NCBI GenBank assembly: GCA_046082625.1
Contig: JBJTYE010000013.1
Span: forward strand, 1 to 31,400
Length of the DNA: 31,400 bases
Direction: 5' to 3'
Source: Casp-actino8 sp046082625
Lineage (GTDB): Bacteria; Actinomycetota; Acidimicrobiia; Acidimicrobiales; Ilumatobacteraceae
Shown here piece by piece: positions 16,123 to 24,418 of this stretch (position 1 is its first letter; each line of letters begins with the position of its first letter). Under the pieces are notes generated by a model, which did not search any database, was not told the origin of the DNA, and saw nothing but the letters and a program-made list of their open reading frames with translations. The translations under genes were made by a program, and so were the position numbers.

Positions 16123-16440
16123 ATGAACCACGAACCGGAGCAGAACCTCGACGATGATTTGGTCGAGGACTCGATGGCCGCCCTGGCCGAGGCCCGCCGA
16201 CGTCTGGCCCAGGTGCCCGCCCAGGTGGTGGTGGCCAACCACGCCATGGGCCTCTTCGAACTGGCAGCCATCCATCTGTCCAGTGAGCCACCCAATCTGG
16301 CCGACTCCTCTTTGGCCATCGACGCCCTGGCCTGTCTGGTCGAAGGTCTGCGCGAACGGCTCGGAGACGACGCCGGAGCCCTCGTCGATGCGCTCGCCAA
16401 TATCCGCTTGGCGTTCGTGGAGGTCTCCGGTCGCAGCTGA
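16123..16440 (+). CDS. DUF1844 domain protein
   Basis: 105-residue, mostly helical, acidic protein. Segments ANHAMGLFELAAIHL and SLAIDALACLVEGLRERLG match the DUF1844 family, whose members in actinobacteria (for example Streptomyces) commonly sit next to infC, as here. Function unknown. The ATG at 16123 has AGGAG four nt upstream (16114-16118), which decides against a longer reading from 16012. No signal peptide. It is divergent from infC and convergent with the cold-shock-like gene, 7 bp apart. Confidence 0.8.
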   Translation: MNHEPEQNLDDDLVEDSMAALAEARRRLAQVPAQVVVANHAMGLFELAAIHLSSEPPNLADSSLAIDALACLVEGLRERLGDDAGALVDALANIRLAFVEVSGRS

Positions 16441-16447
16441 CCGACAC

Positions 16448-16669
16448 TCACGTCTTGACGATGGCGAAGGCCTCGTTCCGACCGAATTTCGAGCGGACGA
16501 GGAATCCCACCTGTTGTCCGATCTCGATGGACCGGCTCCCGTCGGCGATCTCGGCACAGTGGAACATGATCTGCACTTCGTCTTCGGTCGTGACCTGTCC
16601 GAGACCGACGTGCGCATCGAAAGCCGTCACCCGGCCGCTGGTCTCCGGTGTCGTCGAACCCGACTCCAT
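16448..16669 (-). CDS. Small cold-shock-domain-like protein with degenerate RNA-binding motifs
   Basis: A 73-residue protein whose pattern GRVTAFDAHVGLGQV...FHCAEIADGSRSIEIGQQVGFLV aligns with the cold-shock OB fold. In classic Csp proteins RNP1 is KGFGFI and RNP2 is VFVH; here they read VGLGQV and IMFHC, so the exposed aromatic residues that stack on RNA are mostly lost. IADGSR and the beta-5 segment are kept. It therefore has a Csp fold but may not bind nucleic acid in the usual way. The ATG at 16669 follows the hisG stop by 1 nt (TGACATG), so it is likely co-translated with hisG. Confidence 0.75.
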   Translation of the reverse strand: MESGSTTPETSGRVTAFDAHVGLGQVTTEDEVQIMFHCAEIADGSRSIEIGQQVGFLVRSKFGRNEAFAIVKT

Positions 16670-16670
16670 G

Positions 16671-17543
16671 TCAGGCCACGATCTTGGAAATGGGCAGCTC
16701 CAGCAGGTCGCTGGCCCCCGCGTCCTTCAGAGCCGGGATCAGGGTGTTGATGGTCCTCTTCTCCACCACCGATTCCACGGCGAACCCACCTCCGGCCAAT
16801 TCGCTGATCGTCGGCGACTTCGCCGAGGGCAACACTCCGAGCACCGCTTGCAGGTCGTCGGACGACACGTTCAGTTTCACCAGCACCTTGGTGCGAGCCT
16901 CGAGAGTCCCGAGCAGCAGAGTCATGATCTGTCCCATCGCATGGCGTTTCGCTGGGTCGTCGTAGGAGGATCGATTGGCGATCACTTCGGTGTAGCTGAC
17001 CAGCATCGTGTCGATGACTCGCAGTCCGGCGGCCCGCAATGCCCGCCCGGTCTCGGTGATGTCCACGATGCAGTCGGCGATGTCGGGGATCTTGGCTTCC
17101 GAGGCCCCGTAGGACAGCCGGATGTCGGCATCGATCCCCCGCTCGGCGAAGAAGCGACGCGTCAACTCGGGATACTCGGTGCTGACCCGGACTCCATGGG
17201 CCAGATCGGCGACCGAGGTCGCCGTGCTGTCGGCGGCCACCGCCACCACCACCTTCACCGGATCGCTGGTGGCCTTGGAATACCTCAACTCGCCGAGACT
17301 CACCACATCCGATCGGGTTTCTTCCACCCAATCGCGACCGGTGATACCGATGTCGAAGAGTCCCTCGTGCACGTACTGGGGAATCTCCTGGGGACGAAGA
17401 ATTCGGACCTCGCTGATGCGGGGGTCCTCGATCGTGGCCTTGTAGTCGACCGCCGAGGAACGCGAGATCGTCAGGTCGGCGGCCTCGAACAACTCGAAGG
17501 TGGCCCTCTCCAATGAGCCCTTCGGAACGACGATGCGCAGCAC
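16671..17543 (-). CDS. hisG: ATP phosphoribosyltransferase (long form)
   Basis: First and feedback-inhibited step of histidine synthesis, joining ATP and PRPP. From the GTG at 17543 it is 290 residues, the long form with its own C-terminal ACT-like regulatory domain (about 210-290), so no HisZ is needed. MLRIVVPKGSLE opens the protein, and the signature region GASEAKIPDIADCIVDITET (146-165) holds the PRPP-binding loop. Upstream in-frame residues are not HisG-like. There is no clear ribosome binding site; TAGCGT ends 7 nt before the GTG, suggesting a leaderless transcript. Other his genes are not in this window. Confidence 0.95.
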   Translation of the reverse strand: MLRIVVPKGSLERATFELFEAADLTISRSSAVDYKATIEDPRISEVRILRPQEIPQYVHEGLFDIGITGRDWVEETRSDVVSLGELRYSKATSDPVKVVVAVAADSTATSVADLAHGVRVSTEYPELTRRFFAERGIDADIRLSYGASEAKIPDIADCIVDITETGRALRAAGLRVIDTMLVSYTEVIANRSSYDDPAKRHAMGQIMTLLLGTLEARTKVLVKLNVSSDDLQAVLGVLPSAKSPTISELAGGGFAVESVVEKRTINTLIPALKDAGASDLLELPISKIVA

Positions 17544-17550
17544 GCCGGTG

Positions 17551-17556
17551 ACGCTA
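17551..17556 (-). promoter_or_regulatory. Candidate -10 box for a leaderless hisG transcript
   Basis: Minus-strand TAGCGT (TAnnnT) ends exactly 7 nt before the hisG GTG. No good -35 is seen at 16-18 bp. It lies in the 43-bp gap after the MogA/MoaB-like gene. Confidence 0.3.
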
Positions 17557-17586
17557 TCGCCTACCCCGATTACCGCTGACCGAATT

Positions 17587-18090
17587 TCAGCCGTGGGGAG
17601 ACGGACGATCCGCCAACAACGACACCGCGTGGGGCAGAACGTCGATGATGGCCCCCAACTGCTCGAGGCAACCCTTCGGAGAGCCGGGTGTGTTGCAGAT
17701 GATCGTTCGACCTCTGGTCCCACAGATTCCGCGCGACAGGCGTCCGAGCGGGTTCACGTTGCGCATCGCCTCGGCCAAACCGGGTGCTTCCCGATCGATC
17801 ACGGCGCGAGTTCCTTCGGGCGTCTCGTCCCGGGGAGCGAAACCCGTGCCTCCGGTGGTCACCACCACGCCGGCGAATCCCTCGCACATGGCCTGCAAGG
17901 TTCGGGCCACCGACTCCCGACCGTCGGAGCAATGGGTGTGCTCCACCACCTCGAATCCTCGGGCGGACAGCAACTCCACCAATCCGGATCCGGAGGTGTC
18001 CGTACGAGTTCCGGCCATCACACCGTCGCTCACGGTGAGCACCTTGGCCGGGGTCCGATGCGGTTCGGCGCCGATCGAGGACTCGTTCAT
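17587..18090 (-). CDS. MogA/MoaB-family molybdopterin protein
   Basis: 167-residue cytosolic protein of the MoaB/Mog family, which adenylates molybdopterin before molybdenum insertion. TVSDG (19-23), TTGGTGFAPRDETPEGT (78-94; the phosphate/MPT-binding motif with the key Asp) and CNTPGSPKGCLEQL near 135-148 are present. The ATG at 18090 overlaps the rsmB stop by 4 nt (ATGA). No other molybdenum-cofactor genes are nearby, so context does not settle whether it is the active adenylyltransferase or a MoaB-type paralogue. Confidence 0.88.
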   Translation of the reverse strand: MNESSIGAEPHRTPAKVLTVSDGVMAGTRTDTSGSGLVELLSARGFEVVEHTHCSDGRESVARTLQAMCEGFAGVVVTTGGTGFAPRDETPEGTRAVIDREAPGLAEAMRNVNPLGRLSRGICGTRGRTIICNTPGSPKGCLEQLGAIIDVLPHAVSLLADRPSPHG

Positions 18091-19286
18091 GACCGACGAC
18101 GGTACCGCAGGAGCGTCATGCCATCACTGCCCCAGTCCCGTCCCCAGACGTCACCCGATCCCCGATGATCCTGTGGCAGAACACGGCATCCGGCTCCGAA
18201 CGTTCGCCAGATCGGATCGAGCGGAGGAAGTCGATCATCGCCTTCGCGACCGATCGTTCGAAAACCATCGGGCACCTCGTGATCGATGGACTCGGCCCTG
18301 GTGACGGTGCACACGCTGTAGACGAGGACCCCGCCAGGACGCACCAACTCCGCCGAGGCCTCGATCAGACGCCGTTGCAGGTCGACCAAGGTCTCGATGT
18401 CCCCAGGTCCGATCCTCCATCGGGCATCGGCTCTCCGCCGCAGAGCACCCAGTCCCGAGCACGGGGCGTCCAGCAGGACCACGTCGAAACTTTCGGCTCG
18501 GAACGGCGGACGACATCCATCGGCGGCCACCACCGCCACATCGACGCCGAGCGCCGACGCGTTACGGGCCACGAGTCCCGCCCGGTGGACCTGCAAATCG
18601 CTCGCCACCACCGAGGCACCGCTTCGGGCGAGACCGGTGGCTTTGCCGCCTGGTCCGGCGCAGACGTCGAGGACCAGATCCCCCGGTCGGGCTCCGGTCG
18701 ACTCCACCACCCAGCGACTGGAGAGGTCTTGGACGTATCCGTCGTCGCGACGTTGCATCAGTGCCGGTTGGTTCATGGCGACAAGAGCCGCTCGAGCATC
18801 GGCGGTCTCCATCTCCCGCTCGAAGCGCTCCACGATCCAGTCGGGGTAACTCAACTCGACTGCGATGTCGTCGGAGACCGACGGAGCCGCGGCGATGCGT
18901 CGGAGCACCGCATTCACGAAACCGCGCACGCGGCGCGGAGCCAATTCCACCGTGGCGCTCACCGCCGCATGAGATGGAACACCGGCGACCAGCAATTGAT
19001 ACGCGCCCAGTCGCAAGAGATCCCGGATCGGCGGATCGGGCTCGGACGTGATGAACCGGTCGATGGCCGCATCGCACTTTCTGCGCATCCGGGTCGTTCC
19101 GTACACCAGATCGGTGACGAAGGCGCGATCCTCGCGTGACAATCGGGACGAAGCCAGGAGCGAGGGAACCACCAGATTGGCGAAGGCGCCATCGCGTCCG
19201 ATGCGCACCAGTGCCGTCCAGGCCACTGCCCGGGCCGATTGATTCGTGCCGGACTCCATCGAATGTGTGGCGACCGGTTCAGGCAC
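18087..19286 (-). CDS. rsmB: 16S rRNA m5C methyltransferase RsmB
   Basis: SAM-dependent methyltransferase of the NOL1/NOP2/Sun family, by homology to E. coli RsmB modifying C967 of 16S rRNA. From the GTG at 19286 it has 399 residues: an N-terminal NusB-like RNA-binding domain (about 15-140) and a Rossmann methyltransferase with motif I VLDVCAGPGGKA (205-216), DAPCSGLG (273-280) and YSVCT with the catalytic Cys326. The GTG is preferred because GGTGAGG lies 9 nt upstream; it overlaps the fmt stop by 8 nt. An ATG at 19259 is the alternative but lacks a ribosome binding site. The fmt-rsmB order is widely conserved. Confidence 0.92.
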   Translation of the reverse strand: MPEPVATHSMESGTNQSARAVAWTALVRIGRDGAFANLVVPSLLASSRLSREDRAFVTDLVYGTTRMRRKCDAAIDRFITSEPDPPIRDLLRLGAYQLLVAGVPSHAAVSATVELAPRRVRGFVNAVLRRIAAAPSVSDDIAVELSYPDWIVERFEREMETADARAALVAMNQPALMQRRDDGYVQDLSSRWVVESTGARPGDLVLDVCAGPGGKATGLARSGASVVASDLQVHRAGLVARNASALGVDVAVVAADGCRPPFRAESFDVVLLDAPCSGLGALRRRADARWRIGPGDIETLVDLQRRLIEASAELVRPGGVLVYSVCTVTRAESIDHEVPDGFRTIGREGDDRLPPLDPIWRTFGAGCRVLPQDHRGSGDVWGRDWGSDGMTLLRYRRRS

Positions 19287-20202
19287 GGTCGAAAACCTCA
19301 CCCGGTTCGAGCCGTACTCCGCGTCGCCACTCCGCGGCCCCGAGGCGCGGCCGTCCCTCGGCCTGCACCTCCACCAATGCGAGCACTCCCCGACCGCATT
19401 GCACCAGCACTCCCTCATCGATCAATTCACCCGGCACGCCGGCCTCGGTGACCTCCGATGCGATCAGCGCTTCGTGGATCTTCAGACGACGGCCCCTCAA
19501 CGTCGTCCAGGCGTCTCCGATGCGCACCTGTCGGGAAATCTCAACGGCCGGTCGCGTCCAGTCGATCCGACGTTCCGACGGTTCGACCTTGGCGGCATGG
19601 AGTACCTCGCCGACTTGTGGGCGGGTTGCGAATCGACCGGTTCGCAGGTGATCCAGCAGCATCTCCGTCCCTTCGCGCACGAGGTGGGTCCGAATGTCGG
19701 CAGCGGTGGTTCGATCGGAGATCGGCATCTCTCGCTGGTCGATGATGCCCCCGGTATCGAGGCCTTCTTCCAGTTGCATCAAGCACACGCCGGTGCGCTC
19801 GTCCCCGGCCAGGATGGCTCGTTCGATGGGTGCCGCTCCCCGCCAGCGCGGCAGTAGCGACACGTGAAGATTCACCATCGGGATCTCCGCCAGGACGTGC
19901 GGTTTCACCAAGGCTCCGAAGGCCACCACCACGCCGAGTTCGATCGGCGAGCGATGATGTTCGTCCAAGACGTCGTCCACGCGGTGAGAGACGGTGAGGC
20001 CTCGCTCGACGGCGGCCGCCTTCACCGGACTGGGGACGAAGGCCGATCCCCGGCCACGGCGCTTATCGGCTCTGGTGACCACGAGAGCCACGTCGAAGCC
20101 GGCCTCGCACAGGGCCGTCAGCGTCGGGACGGCCATGGACGGCGTTCCGAAGAAGGCCACACGCCGGACCGGTCGATGCGGTAGCGGAGCCAGTTCGCTC
20201 AA
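19279..20202 (-). CDS. fmt: Methionyl-tRNA formyltransferase
   Basis: Formylates initiator Met-tRNA using 10-formyl-THF. 307 residues from TTG at 20202. RRVAFFGTPSMAVPTL is the start of the formyltransferase fold, and VNLHVSLLPRWRGAAPIERA carries the catalytic Asn and His, with the Asp in EGLDTGGI; most homologues have HPSLLP, here HVSLLP. The C-terminal OB-like tRNA-binding domain follows (about 210-307). No ATG exists near the expected start; TTG at 20202, 7 nt after the def stop, gives a family-typical length, while GTG at 20160 would begin directly at VAFFGTP. Start uncertain. Confidence 0.94.
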   Translation of the reverse strand: MSELAPLPHRPVRRVAFFGTPSMAVPTLTALCEAGFDVALVVTRADKRRGRGSAFVPSPVKAAAVERGLTVSHRVDDVLDEHHRSPIELGVVVAFGALVKPHVLAEIPMVNLHVSLLPRWRGAAPIERAILAGDERTGVCLMQLEEGLDTGGIIDQREMPISDRTTAADIRTHLVREGTEMLLDHLRTGRFATRPQVGEVLHAAKVEPSERRIDWTRPAVEISRQVRIGDAWTTLRGRRLKIHEALIASEVTEAGVPGELIDEGVLVQCGRGVLALVEVQAEGRPRLGAAEWRRGVRLEPGEVFDRA

Positions 20203-20209
20203 AGTCGAC

Positions 20210-20737
20210 TCACTCGGCGGCCAGATGCACCGGTTCGCTGAGCGAGACACCCTGCGCCACGAGCCGCTTGTATTCCTCGAGAGCTCGCTTGCGCTGGTCG
20301 GGTTGCATGCGATCGAACATCAGCACGCCGTTCAAGTGATCCAACTCGTGTTGGAAGAGCCGGGCCTCCAATTCGTCGGCTTCGATCGAGACGTCGTTGC
20401 CGTCGAGGTCGACTCCGGTCATGAGCACCCGCTTGGGCCGGGTCATCTCCACGTACAGGCCCGGGATGCTCAGACAGCCCTCGTCGTACACCCATTCGCC
20501 GTCGGACTCCACGATCTTCGGATTGATGATCACGCGAGGGTCGTCGTCCATGTCCCAGACGAAGATCTGCCGCTGAATACCGACCTGCGGCGCCGCCAGC
20601 CCGATTCCGGAGTCGCTCCGGTAGAGCGTTTCGAACATTTCGTCGACGATACGCACCACTTTTCCGGAGATATCGGTGACCTCGCCGGCACGGGTGGCCA
20701 GCACCGGATCACCGAAAGTGCGGATCTCGTAACTCAT
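20210..20737 (-). CDS. def: Peptide deformylase
   Basis: Removes the formyl group from nascent proteins; metal (usually iron) hydrolase, 175 residues. All three motifs are intact: GIGLAAPQVG (44-53), EGCLSIPG (86-93, Cys metal ligand) and QHELDHLNG (129-137, HExxH). It precedes fmt by 7 nt, a common functional pairing. The ATG at 20737 has no ribosome binding site; a TAGCCT box 7 nt before it suggests a leaderless mRNA. It is divergent from the methyltransferase at 20759, with only 21 bp between them. Confidence 0.97.
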   Translation of the reverse strand: MSYEIRTFGDPVLATRAGEVTDISGKVVRIVDEMFETLYRSDSGIGLAAPQVGIQRQIFVWDMDDDPRVIINPKIVESDGEWVYDEGCLSIPGLYVEMTRPKRVLMTGVDLDGNDVSIEADELEARLFQHELDHLNGVLMFDRMQPDQRKRALEEYKRLVAQGVSLSEPVHLAAE

Positions 20738-20744
20738 ACATGAC

Positions 20745-20750
20745 AGGCTA
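20745..20750 (-). promoter_or_regulatory. Candidate -10 box for a leaderless def-fmt-rsmB transcript
   Basis: Minus-strand TAGCCT ends exactly 7 nt before the def ATG; the 21-bp divergent gap leaves no room for a leader. No -35 match is seen, since that region lies inside the opposite gene. Confidence 0.35.
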
Positions 20751-20758
20751 CCTAGGTC

Positions 20759-21406
20759 ATGAGTCGCCCCGACGCGCCCTCCAACGGACCCGAGCGCGAT
20801 CACTACTTCTCCTCGCAGCCTTCCGTACCTTCACGTCGCCGCGCCATCCACGTCTCACTGCCCGACCTCTCCTTCGACCTCGAGACCGATGCCGGCGTGT
20901 TCTCCCATGGTCGTCTCGACGCCGGTACCAAGATCCTCTTGAGCGAGGCCCCCGATCTTCCCACCGAGGGGACGTTCTTGGATCTCGGTTGCGGGACGGG
21001 ACCGATCGCCATGACCATGGCTCTGCGGCGGCCGAATGCTCTGATCTGGGCCGTGGACGTCAACGAGAGAGCGCGAGACCTGACACTCGACAACGCCCGT
21101 CGACTCGGCGTGGACTCCATTCATGTGTGCGACCCCGAGGTTCTGCTCGAACGCCTCGACACGAACGGAGTGACCTTCGACGTGATCTGGAGCAACCCTC
21201 CGATCAAGATCGGTAAGGCCGCACTTCACGATCTGCTCTCGACATGGCTCGCCCATTTGTCGGCCCACGGTTGGGCAGCCCTCGTGGTGCACAAGAATCT
21301 CGGAAGCGACTCACTGGCTGCGTGGCTGAGCGACCGGGGCTGGAGAGTGACGCGGCTCGCTTCCCGCCAGGGGTATCGCGTGCTACGAGTCGAACGTGAC
21401 GGCTGA
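20759..21406 (+). CDS. RsmC-like class I SAM-dependent methyltransferase
   Basis: 215-residue small-domain methyltransferase of the RsmC/RlmG type (MTS domain, COG2813-like). GVFSHGRLDAGTKILL (46-61) is the characteristic lead-in, DLGCGTG (75-81) the SAM loop, and SNPPI (145-149) the N-P-P-F/Y-type catalytic motif of base N-methyltransferases, with Ile in place of the usual aromatic. It contains only the catalytic half, lacking the N-terminal pseudo-methyltransferase domain of E. coli RsmC, as is usual in actinobacteria. A 16S rRNA guanine target is likely by homology but unproven. It is a lone plus-strand gene between priA and def; its stop and the priA stop are 1 bp apart. Confidence 0.85.
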   Translation: MSRPDAPSNGPERDHYFSSQPSVPSRRRAIHVSLPDLSFDLETDAGVFSHGRLDAGTKILLSEAPDLPTEGTFLDLGCGTGPIAMTMALRRPNALIWAVDVNERARDLTLDNARRLGVDSIHVCDPEVLLERLDTNGVTFDVIWSNPPIKIGKAALHDLLSTWLAHLSAHGWAALVVHKNLGSDSLAAWLSDRGWRVTRLASRQGYRVLRVERDG

Positions 21407-21416
21407 CTCACAGCCG
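21400..21416. other. Small hairpin across two convergent stop codons
   Basis: CGGCTG ACTCA CAGCCG is a 6-bp perfect stem whose loop and arm contain the stop codons of the RsmC-like gene (21404-21406) and priA (21408-21410). There is no T-tract on either side, so it is a weak candidate for a bidirectional terminator. Confidence 0.3.
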
Positions 21417-23144
21417 CGGCGGATCGACCACCACCCGCACCTTGGTGCCCCGCTCCACTGCGGCGCACGCTGCGCTCAGTGTCTCGTGATCAGGCGCCCG
21501 CACCAGCCAGTGCTCCTGATACCGGCTCACGGCCACCTGGCTCGACGCCACGGCGATCTCGGCGGCGAAACTCTCGGCCCCGTCTCCTTCCAGAACCGCC
21601 AGCGCGGAGTAGGGCGGGAGACTCAGCAGCCGTCGACGTTCCCGTTCGCTCGTTTCGAGAAGCGATGGATCGCCGTCGAGGGCGGCCCGGACCACCGCAT
21701 GGTCGAGCAATGTCGTCTGCAAGAGGATCCGTCCCCCCTGGCGGCGCGGCCCGACGAGTCGCGCCGCCCGGGCCACCAATGCGAAGGATTGTTCGGCGGC
21801 TCGGAATCGGGGGGCCAGGACTTCGCCGTCGAAATCGAGGAAGGCCACCACGTCGATACGGCGCACACGGTGCAGGACCGCTTCGGTGCCGACGAAGATG
21901 TCGCAACCGGTGTCGTCCACCTCGTCGGTCGCCGCGGTGACGGCCAACACCGGCCGGCGCGCCGCGGCCCGCAGCTCTTCTTCGAGACGAGCCACACCCG
22001 GCCGCAGCCGGGACAGAGTGGCCGCACCGCACTCCGGACACAGTCGCTCACTCTTCGTGGCGCACACGGGGCAGTCGAACCCACCGGCATCGTTCTCGAT
22101 CAATGAACCGCCGCACTCGCGGCAACGAGCGAGAGCCTGGCACCGACGGCATGCCGACAGGCGCGCCCGGCCCTTGGTGTTGAGTACGCAGACGACGCGA
22201 GTCGCCGGATCGCGCAATGCCGCAATGAGATGCGACGAGAGCAGAGAACGCTTCCACGGAGGTTCGTCACCGGGATCGGCCACGACCACCTCGGGCCAAC
22301 CGTTCTTCTCGCGTTCACGGGGAGGAGCGACGACGATGCGGCCTTCGACCGCCTCCAAAGTGGGACAGGGTGACACCAGCACCAAAGGAGCCTGCTTGCG
22401 CCGAGCCCGTTCGGCCACCACCTCCCGGGCGTGCCAGGTCGGAGTTCGCTCTTCTTGCAGGCTCTCGTCGTGTTCGTCGATCACCACCGCAGCGGCCAGA
22501 TCGGGACAGGGAGCGAAAGCTGCGCCCCGCGCCCCGATGACCACATCGACACCACCGGCGGCGGCCGCCCAGTCGTCGGGCATCGATGCCACCGTGAGTC
22601 CGGTCCGACGGAGACGCGCCGCCATGACCCGAGCGGCGTCCGCGCTGGCCACCACCACCAGAGTCGGTCCGAGGCGGGCCGCCGAGAGCACCGCCGGCAG
22701 TTGATCGTCGCTCGGCGGGAGACGCAGAACCCCACCGCCGCGCTCGAGCAGACCAGTGGCCGCCGGTGAACTCGGCTCGGCCAGCACTCGGGTGCGATGT
22801 CGGGGCGCGGCCCGACCGAGCATGGTGGGTGGCGACGCCGCCACCAGGAAGGGACGCAGTCGACCGGCGCACCACCGATACGACGCCCATGTGCACAGGT
22901 CCACCATGTCGGCGTCGGGACCGATTCCGCTCACCTTGTCCAGCGGCTTGAGAGCGGCGAGCCGACCGTCCTCGTGGGCACCCGAGCGCACCACCCATCC
23001 AGCGACTCGACGACCGTTCAACACCACTCGCACTCGGGTGCCGATGCCGACCAGGGGAGCCAAGGCATCGGGGACTTCGTAGTCGAAGACCCGATCGATT
23101 CCGGTGACGTCCGGGACGACACCCACCACTGCCGAGGTGTCCAC
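21408..23144 (-). CDS. priA: PriA-like primosomal protein, helicase motifs degenerate
   Basis: 578 residues; replication-restart protein N'. The N-terminal DNA-binding domain (VFDYEVPDALAPLVGIGTRVRVVLNGR), the eight-cysteine zinc region CRRCQ...CREC...CPVC...CPEC (about 335-375) and the C-terminal DSLPPYSALA-like segment LLSLPPYSALAVLEG are recognisable. Where E. coli PriA has the Walker A GVTGSGKT, the sequence here reads RLGPTLVVVASADAA, with no GKT, and the DEEH motif is DEHDES. This degenerate, probably ATPase-dead form is known in actinobacteria. The GTG at 23144 follows the metK stop by 9 nt; an in-frame GTG at 23129 is also possible. Confidence 0.88.
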   Translation of the reverse strand: MDTSAVVGVVPDVTGIDRVFDYEVPDALAPLVGIGTRVRVVLNGRRVAGWVVRSGAHEDGRLAALKPLDKVSGIGPDADMVDLCTWASYRWCAGRLRPFLVAASPPTMLGRAAPRHRTRVLAEPSSPAATGLLERGGGVLRLPPSDDQLPAVLSAARLGPTLVVVASADAARVMAARLRRTGLTVASMPDDWAAAAGGVDVVIGARGAAFAPCPDLAAAVVIDEHDESLQEERTPTWHAREVVAERARRKQAPLVLVSPCPTLEAVEGRIVVAPPREREKNGWPEVVVADPGDEPPWKRSLLSSHLIAALRDPATRVVCVLNTKGRARLSACRRCQALARCRECGGSLIENDAGGFDCPVCATKSERLCPECGAATLSRLRPGVARLEEELRAAARRPVLAVTAATDEVDDTGCDIFVGTEAVLHRVRRIDVVAFLDFDGEVLAPRFRAAEQSFALVARAARLVGPRRQGGRILLQTTLLDHAVVRAALDGDPSLLETSERERRRLLSLPPYSALAVLEGDGAESFAAEIAVASSQVAVSRYQEHWLVRAPDHETLSAACAAVERGTKVRVVVDPPRL

Positions 23145-23153
23145 CTCCGGGTG

Positions 23154-24347
23154 TCAGCGCCCCAGAGCCGACGTGAATTCGGACAGGCGCGACACTTTCT
23201 CCCACTCGAAGTCCGGGAGTTCCCGTCCGAAGTGGCCGTACGCCGCGGTCTGGCGGTAGATCGGTCGCTTCAGTTGCAAGTCGCGCACGATGGCCGCCGG
23301 ACGCAGATCGAACGTGGCCCTGACCGCCGCTTCGATGGTGGAAGTGGGAACGGTCTCGGTCCCGAACGTCTCCACCAGGATGCTGACCGGATGAGCCATG
23401 CCGATGGCGTAGGCCACCTGGATCTCGCAGCGCTGCGCGGCGCCGGAGGCCACCACGTGCTTGGCCACCCAACGGGCCGCATAGGCGGCCGACCGGTCGA
23501 CCTTGCTCGGGTCCTTGCCGCTGAACGCGCCGCCGCCATGCCGTCCCATGCCGCCATAGCTGTCGACGATGATCTTGCGACCCGTCAGTCCGGTGTCGGC
23601 ATGCGGGCCGCCCAGGACGAACTTGCCGGTGGGGTTCACGTACACCGCGAAGTCGTCCTCGATGAATTGCTCGGGGATCACCGGACGGATGACTTGTTCG
23701 ATGAGATCGGGTCGAATGACCGTGTCCCGGTCGATGCCGTCGTCGTGCTGCGTGGAGACCAAGACGGTCTTCAGACGGACCGGACGGCCGTCTTCGTATT
23801 CGAAGGTGACCTGGGTCTTGCCATCGGGGCGGAGATACGGAATCTGACTTGACTTGCGCACCTCCGCCAGTCGCTCGGCCATCCGATGCGCGAGATAGAT
23901 GGGAAGGGGCATCAGGGTGTCGGTTTCGTTGCAGGCGTAGCCGAACATCATTCCCTGGTCGCCGGCTCCTTGGAGGTCCAGATCGTCGCCGCGACCCTGA
24001 CCTCGTACTTCCTCGCTGACATCGACACCCTGCGCGATATCGGGACTCTGGGCGTCCAGAGCCACCAGGACTCCGCACGTCTTGCCGTCGAATCCGAAAT
24101 CGGCGTTGTTGTACCCGATGTCCTTGATGACCTGACGAGCCGTCTCGGCGATGTCCACGTAGGCCTCGGTGGTGATCTCGCCCGACACCAGGCACAGACC
24201 GGTGGTCACCAGGGTTTCGCAAGCCACCCGGGCATGCGGGTCCTCGCGCAGCATGGCATCCAGCACGGCGTCGGAGACTTGATCGGCGACCTTGTCCGGG
24301 TGGCCTTCGGTGACGCTCTCCGAGGTGAATGTCCAGTGACGGCTCAT
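23154..24347 (-). CDS. metK: S-adenosylmethionine synthetase
   Basis: Makes SAM from methionine and ATP; 397 residues, homotetramer, cytoplasmic. GHPDK (15-19), GAGDQGMMFGY (128-138) and GGGAFSGKD near 275 are the family signatures. ATG at 24347 has GGAG about 6 nt upstream. I looked for a SAM riboswitch in the 71-nt gap before it and saw nothing convincing. SAM supplies the several methyltransferases in the window. It is in the conserved order coaBC-metK-priA. Confidence 0.98.
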   Translation of the reverse strand: MSRHWTFTSESVTEGHPDKVADQVSDAVLDAMLREDPHARVACETLVTTGLCLVSGEITTEAYVDIAETARQVIKDIGYNNADFGFDGKTCGVLVALDAQSPDIAQGVDVSEEVRGQGRGDDLDLQGAGDQGMMFGYACNETDTLMPLPIYLAHRMAERLAEVRKSSQIPYLRPDGKTQVTFEYEDGRPVRLKTVLVSTQHDDGIDRDTVIRPDLIEQVIRPVIPEQFIEDDFAVYVNPTGKFVLGGPHADTGLTGRKIIVDSYGGMGRHGGGAFSGKDPSKVDRSAAYAARWVAKHVVASGAAQRCEIQVAYAIGMAHPVSILVETFGTETVPTSTIEAAVRATFDLRPAAIVRDLQLKRPIYRQTAAYGHFGRELPDFEWEKVSRLSEFTSALGR

Positions 24348-24418
24348 GAATGCTCCAAAGTTCTCGTAACTCTGCCGTTGTTGACGGAGCCGAGGAATTC
24401 CCTTTGGCGCTCGACGGC

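Noticed and set aside
24348..24418. Possible SAM riboswitch upstream of metK
   Set aside because: Only 71 nt, and I could not find the paired stems of any SAM riboswitch class I know.
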